From the NCBI GenBank assembly GCA_037974665.1, contig CM075764.1:86546825-86610824 (forward strand): a stretch of DNA of 64,000 bases. Direction: 5' to 3'. Shown here in pieces: positions 60,176 through 64,000 of the stretch; position 1 is the stretch's first letter; each line of letters opens with the position of its first letter. Source of the DNA: Ehretia macrophylla. Lineage: Eukaryota; Streptophyta; Magnoliopsida; Boraginales; Ehretiaceae. The notes under the pieces were generated by a model. That model had not been told where the DNA came from. It searched no databases and was given only the letters and a program-made list of their open reading frames with translations. The position numbers and the translations under genes are program-made.

Positions 60176-61090
60176 ACAAGATCTCATCTTTGGTTGAGAT
60201 TCAAAAAAAAAAAAGGAAAGAGGGGGGGGGGGGGGGGGGTGGGGCGGGCGGGAGGGGAGGGAGGGCCATCCCAATTCCATCATTGAAATTGTCTGACAGG
60301 TTGTTTTCAAATTAAAATTTACATGATATTTAATTTACTGATATGATTTTCGTATTTATAGTTAGGCGTTCTCTCCAATTCAAAATAATCTTATTAAGAA
60401 TCACTATATAAAATTTAAAGGAGATGAAACATTTAATTTAGACAAACCATAATAAACTACTAAAAATATTTTTGCAGGATTATCACAAGAGACGATCTCA
60501 ATAGGGTTTTGTTATTGACTTCTCCATTCATATTACTCTTACAAAATAACATTTTTTATTGACTTTTCTCTAATAGGACACTATACTATGGATTATAATT
60601 TCCTTGCTACGCATGGGTAGGGCCTCCTTAATCCACATTCAGAGAGATAAGGCAGAGTGGGCATGTAAATTCATTATAGTTTTCCTACCTCAACCAACTT
60701 TTATTCTATCATTAAGTAGTCAATTGACAACACATGAGGCAAAGATACAAATACCCCAACCCCATCAGCCACCCATGCATGTAGAAGAAGCAACAAATGA
60801 TATGGATAATTAATTTTTAATTGGTCTTGCATAATGCACTATTTAACGCATTTTTTCAATTAGTCTTGGTGGTGATATGGTGCCAATATAATGCATTTTC
60901 TAATTATTACTGCAGAGAAGAGTCAGGTTCATAATTCGTATTTTATTTTGTTAAAACGTTCATAATTCAATTAGTCTTGTTTGGGCTCATCTTTGACACG
61001 AGGAACGTTGCGGAAAATCTATGTTTATGTATAAATCTGTGTGTATATATGTGCATATATATATATAAAGGAGAAATATAACAAAAAATA
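60176..61090. other. Non-coding sequence with a long G-run
   Basis: 60222-60272 is nearly pure G/GGGA sequence, a G-quadruplex candidate or an assembly-sensitive run. No gene is recognised. Confidence 0.5.
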
Positions 61091-61280
61091 AATAAAAAAA
61101 AAATTAAGAGCACTTAAGTCTTTTTGTACAGTTCTGTTAACTATATTAACGGAAAAGTGAGAAGGAGGCAAGTGTGTTTAGTTTAACAAATCATAAGGGC
61201 AGTGTTTAGTAGTTTTAAAACCATAGAGAGGTGTTGTACACTTATAGCAAACCACAGGAGTTGAAGCACTTTACCCTTCA
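61091..61280. mobile_element. One end of a Mutator-type element
   Basis: 'gcactttacccttc' at 61269 with upstream 'gttaactatattaacggaaaa' matches the right-end arrangement of the MULE-type MITE at 39870-40872. The other end was not found. Confidence 0.45.
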
Positions 61281-62820
61281 AAATATTCATTATGGAAGGA
61301 AAGGAGGAATGAGCCTCCCTTGTTTTTGAGTGCAAATTTAAGTAATGAACCAAACCTACTTCGTTCAGCTCCTAATGGATGATATTGTCAAATGTGGTGA
61401 TGTCATTAAATTTGATTATTAGGATTGTCCTTTGTCTTATGGTTGTGTTTTTTTTTTTTGTTTGTTTTCCGGAGTCTTAAGGTTGTGTGTTTTTTTATTG
61501 ATAGCCATACGATTTCATATGGTAGTATCTGCATTTTTTTATTTTGAATAATTTGAAAATCAATTTTAAATGGTACTGCGTTCTTTGATATGCTAAATAC
61601 GTATTTTCTTTTATATTTGAGTATTTTCTTACTTTATGTAATTTAGATTTAACAAGCAATAAACATTTTAAGGTTAAGCCATATTTCTCATCTAAAATAC
61701 TAATACTTTATATATATAGACTACTAGGGTTGACTTGTTCTATTGAGAGGGAAAACCCTTCAAAAAATCTGATTGATCGGTCCGTTTGGCTTTTATTCAC
61801 ATGAGGTAGGCTCCACATGTGTAGGAATCCCTATATTTTTAACAACTATATGAATAAAAATTCTTTTTGAAGAGTTTCCCCATTAAAAGGCACCATAAAA
61901 AAAAATGGAGAGGGATAGGAAGTACCAAATCTAGACCTACTTGCCATAACAAGATTATCACAAGAGACAATCTCAATGGCATCTAATCTAAGGTAGTCTT
62001 TAGATTTATTAATTTGATATATTAATTACAGCAGTGTTTTATTTTCTGATATTATATCCTTTAAATTCTAACAAATCTACCACATCATTTATCTTTTCTC
62101 ATTGCGTCTGACTTCCCCACAGTTGGGATCGGATAATGTACTTTTTATCATGCAATGCAATCTTACTTTCGACCAAAAACACACACACACACAAATGACA
62201 TTAGCAGAGGAAATGGATTTAACAATAAAGAGTTCATGCCCCTCTATTTTAGCTCTCTCGCAGCGTTGAAAACTTTTGTGATCTTGAAAGTATGGATTTG
62301 GCCTACAAACACTACATAAAACGCTGCAAATAGGTGGTGGTTTGGCCTATGAACTTAATTGGTAATGACGGCTAATTCCGTTTATTTTAATTTGTATTTG
62401 TTTACTAACACGTAGGTGGTCTAAATTTCTATAATTAAGTCTTTCTACCACTTGTGAACATCTTTCGTTTGCATGTAAATTCACGTTACTTACAAGGAAG
62501 CACATATTACTTGAAGACTTCAAAAACAATGAATATTATTTGACTTTGAGACTATTGGCTGGTATGCCACTTTAGGAAAGCTATAATCTTTCACGTTTGG
62601 TATTATCTCGTGGATTCATCACATAATGAACAAAGCTAATCATACTTGAATCCCAATAAAACAACCTATATATATATATATGATTCATTGATTGAAACTT
62701 TAATTTCTTTCCATTGAATGAAATCATGTGTTAAGTGTTGAATAATATATATCAACCATGATTCTACGTTACATTTCAAAAGTATATGCACCTGCAGATT
62801 TTATTCTAGATTTCCTAGGT
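61281..62820. other. Non-coding AT-rich sequence
   Basis: No gene, RNA or clear element is recognised. A 20-bp word near 61955 ('attatcacaagagacaatct') also occurs near 60480. Confidence 0.4.
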
Positions 62821-62824
62821 TAAT

Positions 62825-62975
62825 CATCATGATTACATTTTGATAATTTGTAAATAATTATTTAAATCATGATTATTTTGAGGATTTGTAAATAATTATT
62901 TAAATCATGACTACATTTTGGTAATCAGTAAATAATTACTTAAATCATCATTACATTTTGATAACCAAATTGTTA
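62825..62975. repeat. Tandem ~40-bp AT-rich repeat upstream of the S1-like gene
   Basis: Four degenerate units of 'catgattacattttgataat' followed by 'tgtaaataattatttaaat'. They end about 165 bp before the S1-like ATG. Confidence 0.75.
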
Positions 62976-63072
62976 TAGATTGTAAATTGATATATTGACA
63001 CAATCATAATCAATGACCAAATTGTATATTTGGAATAATTAATCTCTACATGCAAGACATTACTTCTTTTAC

Positions 63073-63079
63073 TATATAA
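63073..63079 (+). promoter_or_regulatory. TATA box of the S1-like gene
   Basis: TATATAA lies 62 bp before the ATG at 63141, giving a likely 5' UTR of about 35 nt. Confidence 0.65.
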
Positions 63080-63140
63080 GTTAGACAGAGAGCAATAACT
63101 TGAAGTACCAGTTATCATCTCTATTATTTCTTGACAAACA

Positions 63141-63560
63141 ATGAGTCATGCTTATATTATAAACCTTTTATCCATTCTCTTCTTTTTACTTAGCTTTTGT
63201 CAACAAATTAATGCTATTAAATTTAGTCATGAATATGAGGTTCATTGTATCAATGACCTCCCTGACAAATCCAAATTATTGTTGCGTTGTCAATCCAAAG
63301 ATGATGATCTTGGGAAGAGGACTCTTCAGGTAAAGGAAGACTTTAACTGGCGTTTTCGTGAAAGTATTTTTAAAACTACTTTATTCTTTTGCCATTTTTG
63401 GTGGGGTTCAAGGCAAAAAATGTTTGACGTTTTCTATTCTGAATGGTCTGAAAGATGTAAACCAGATGGATGCTTTTGGATTGCCAAGAGAGATGGTATA
63501 TATTTCAGTAACCACACATTCCCATACTCACCTTTGACTAAAGAATATGATTGGGAATAA
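63141..63560 (+). CDS. S1-like secreted protein (plant self-incompatibility protein S1 family)
   Basis: A single-exon gene of 139 codons, typical for this family. The N-terminus (residues 1-25, with 'LLSILFFLLSFC') is a signal peptide, so the product is secreted. The mature part has the family pattern: Cys36, Cys50, 'DDDLG' at 54-58, W70 in 'FNWRF', 'TLFFCHFWW' with Cys84, and Cys106/Cys111, all positioned for disulphides. One N-glycosylation site (NHT, 124-126). A TATA box precedes it. Family knowledge: the founding member is the poppy stigma S determinant, but most S1-like (SPH) genes in other plants have no known role. Self-incompatibility should not be assumed. The frame is intact. Confidence 0.9.
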   Translation: MSHAYIINLLSILFFLLSFCQQINAIKFSHEYEVHCINDLPDKSKLLLRCQSKDDDLGKRTLQVKEDFNWRFRESIFKTTLFFCHFWWGSRQKMFDVFYSEWSERCKPDGCFWIAKRDGIYFSNHTFPYSPLTKEYDWE

Positions 63561-64000
63561 TCCTTAATTATTCCTTCTAATATTGTTGTTTGTTATAAAA
63601 TATAAAAGCATATATATCTTGGATATATCAATTGTTTCCTTTGATGATTTCAACCTTATCAATCTCCTTATGTGCTATTCCAGAAAGAAATTTATTCATA
63701 CAAGACAAAGTATACACTTATAGATCTGGATGTAACTCAAACATAACCTATTTCTAAAGAGAAAATACTAAAATACAGGCTTACAATACAGGCTAATGGA
63801 AAACGAGTTTATATATAAGGGTAATATTTTATGTCATTAATTACCTTGAAACTTGTCTCGTCAACCTAGGATCCAAAGATTTTTTTATTTTTCTCTTTCC
63901 TTTGTTTTATAGGTCTGCTACTCAAGAAATTATTTGTTTTACGAACAACAATCAAGTAGTGGAATTAGACCAAAACAATTATGAATTACAGGTTACATAT
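63561..64000. other. Downstream region of the S1-like gene
   Basis: AT-rich. 'ataaaatataaaag' near 63595 may serve as a polyadenylation region. No further gene is seen before the window ends. Confidence 0.4.

Noticed and set aside
60222-60272. Gly-rich ORF over the poly-G run
   Set aside because: Homopolymer artefact; the run may also be length-variable in the assembly.
1-64000. CRISPR arrays, bacterial-type operons, tRNA or rRNA genes
   Set aside because: None seen. The only tRNA-like words are primer-binding sites (17741, 26932). The tandem repeats lack regular spacer structure, and the genome is plant nuclear.

Overview
The window looks like a repeat-rich piece of a eudicot nuclear genome, probably an asterid. 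It is AT-rich, its introns are short GT-AG introns, and it carries a two-exon CYP76B-type cytochrome P450, an S1-like secreted protein, FAR1/MULE and Copia/Gypsy remains, and an integrated plant pararetrovirus (family Caulimoviridae). The species cannot be named from the sequence alone. Only three genes look intact: the P450 (37581-39469, minus), a small GRF zinc-finger gene (52104-52529, plus) and an S1-like gene (63141-63560, plus).

Layout. 1-7.6 kb: a CACTA terminus, old LTR fragments, a MITE and a pair of inverted ~190-bp arms. 7.6-8.46 kb: the truncated remains of an ankyrin-type gene, cut off where viral sequence begins. 8.46-21.2 kb: an endogenous caulimovirid in two oppositely oriented blocks. 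The plus block runs from the middle of the reverse transcriptase (RT) through RNase H, a second ORF and the leader/promoter to the start of ORF1. The minus block runs back from the first part of RT through protease and coat protein to the region after the movement protein. The two blocks meet at complementary points in RT. A Copia solo LTR (9054-11030) and a 4.1-kb Gypsy-type solo LTR (11674-15807) sit inside the plus block, both with target-site duplications (TSDs). 21.2-33.3 kb: a 5'-truncated, degenerate Copia element, split by a complete non-coding LTR element (22618-29713) with two 2768-bp LTRs and a 5-bp TSD. 33.3-36.4 kb: another Gypsy-like LTR fragment, a Tourist-like MITE and a LINE 3' end.

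37.5-39.5 kb: the CYP76B-like P450, with TATA box and intron. 39.9-46.6 kb: a Mutator-type MITE with a perfect 9-bp TSD, a LINE RNase H pseudogene, a solo LTR with TSD and a hAT-like MITE. 47-54 kb: a cluster of a FAR1/MULE transposase pseudogene, a GRF zinc-finger gene and, on the other strand, a three-exon HMG-box gene not visible as one ORF. The HMG gene has a stop codon at the conserved Trp of the box. 54-63 kb: gene-poor sequence with minisatellites, a near-perfect hairpin and MITEs. 63.1 kb: the S1-like gene with its own TATA box.

The window reads as a stack of nested insertions around a few host genes. The order virus, then solo LTRs, and Copia, then non-coding LTR element, follows from the nesting and the TSDs. 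No new enzymatic system was identified. The most unusual items are the rearranged viral copy, split exactly within RT, and the FAR1-GRF-HMG cluster.
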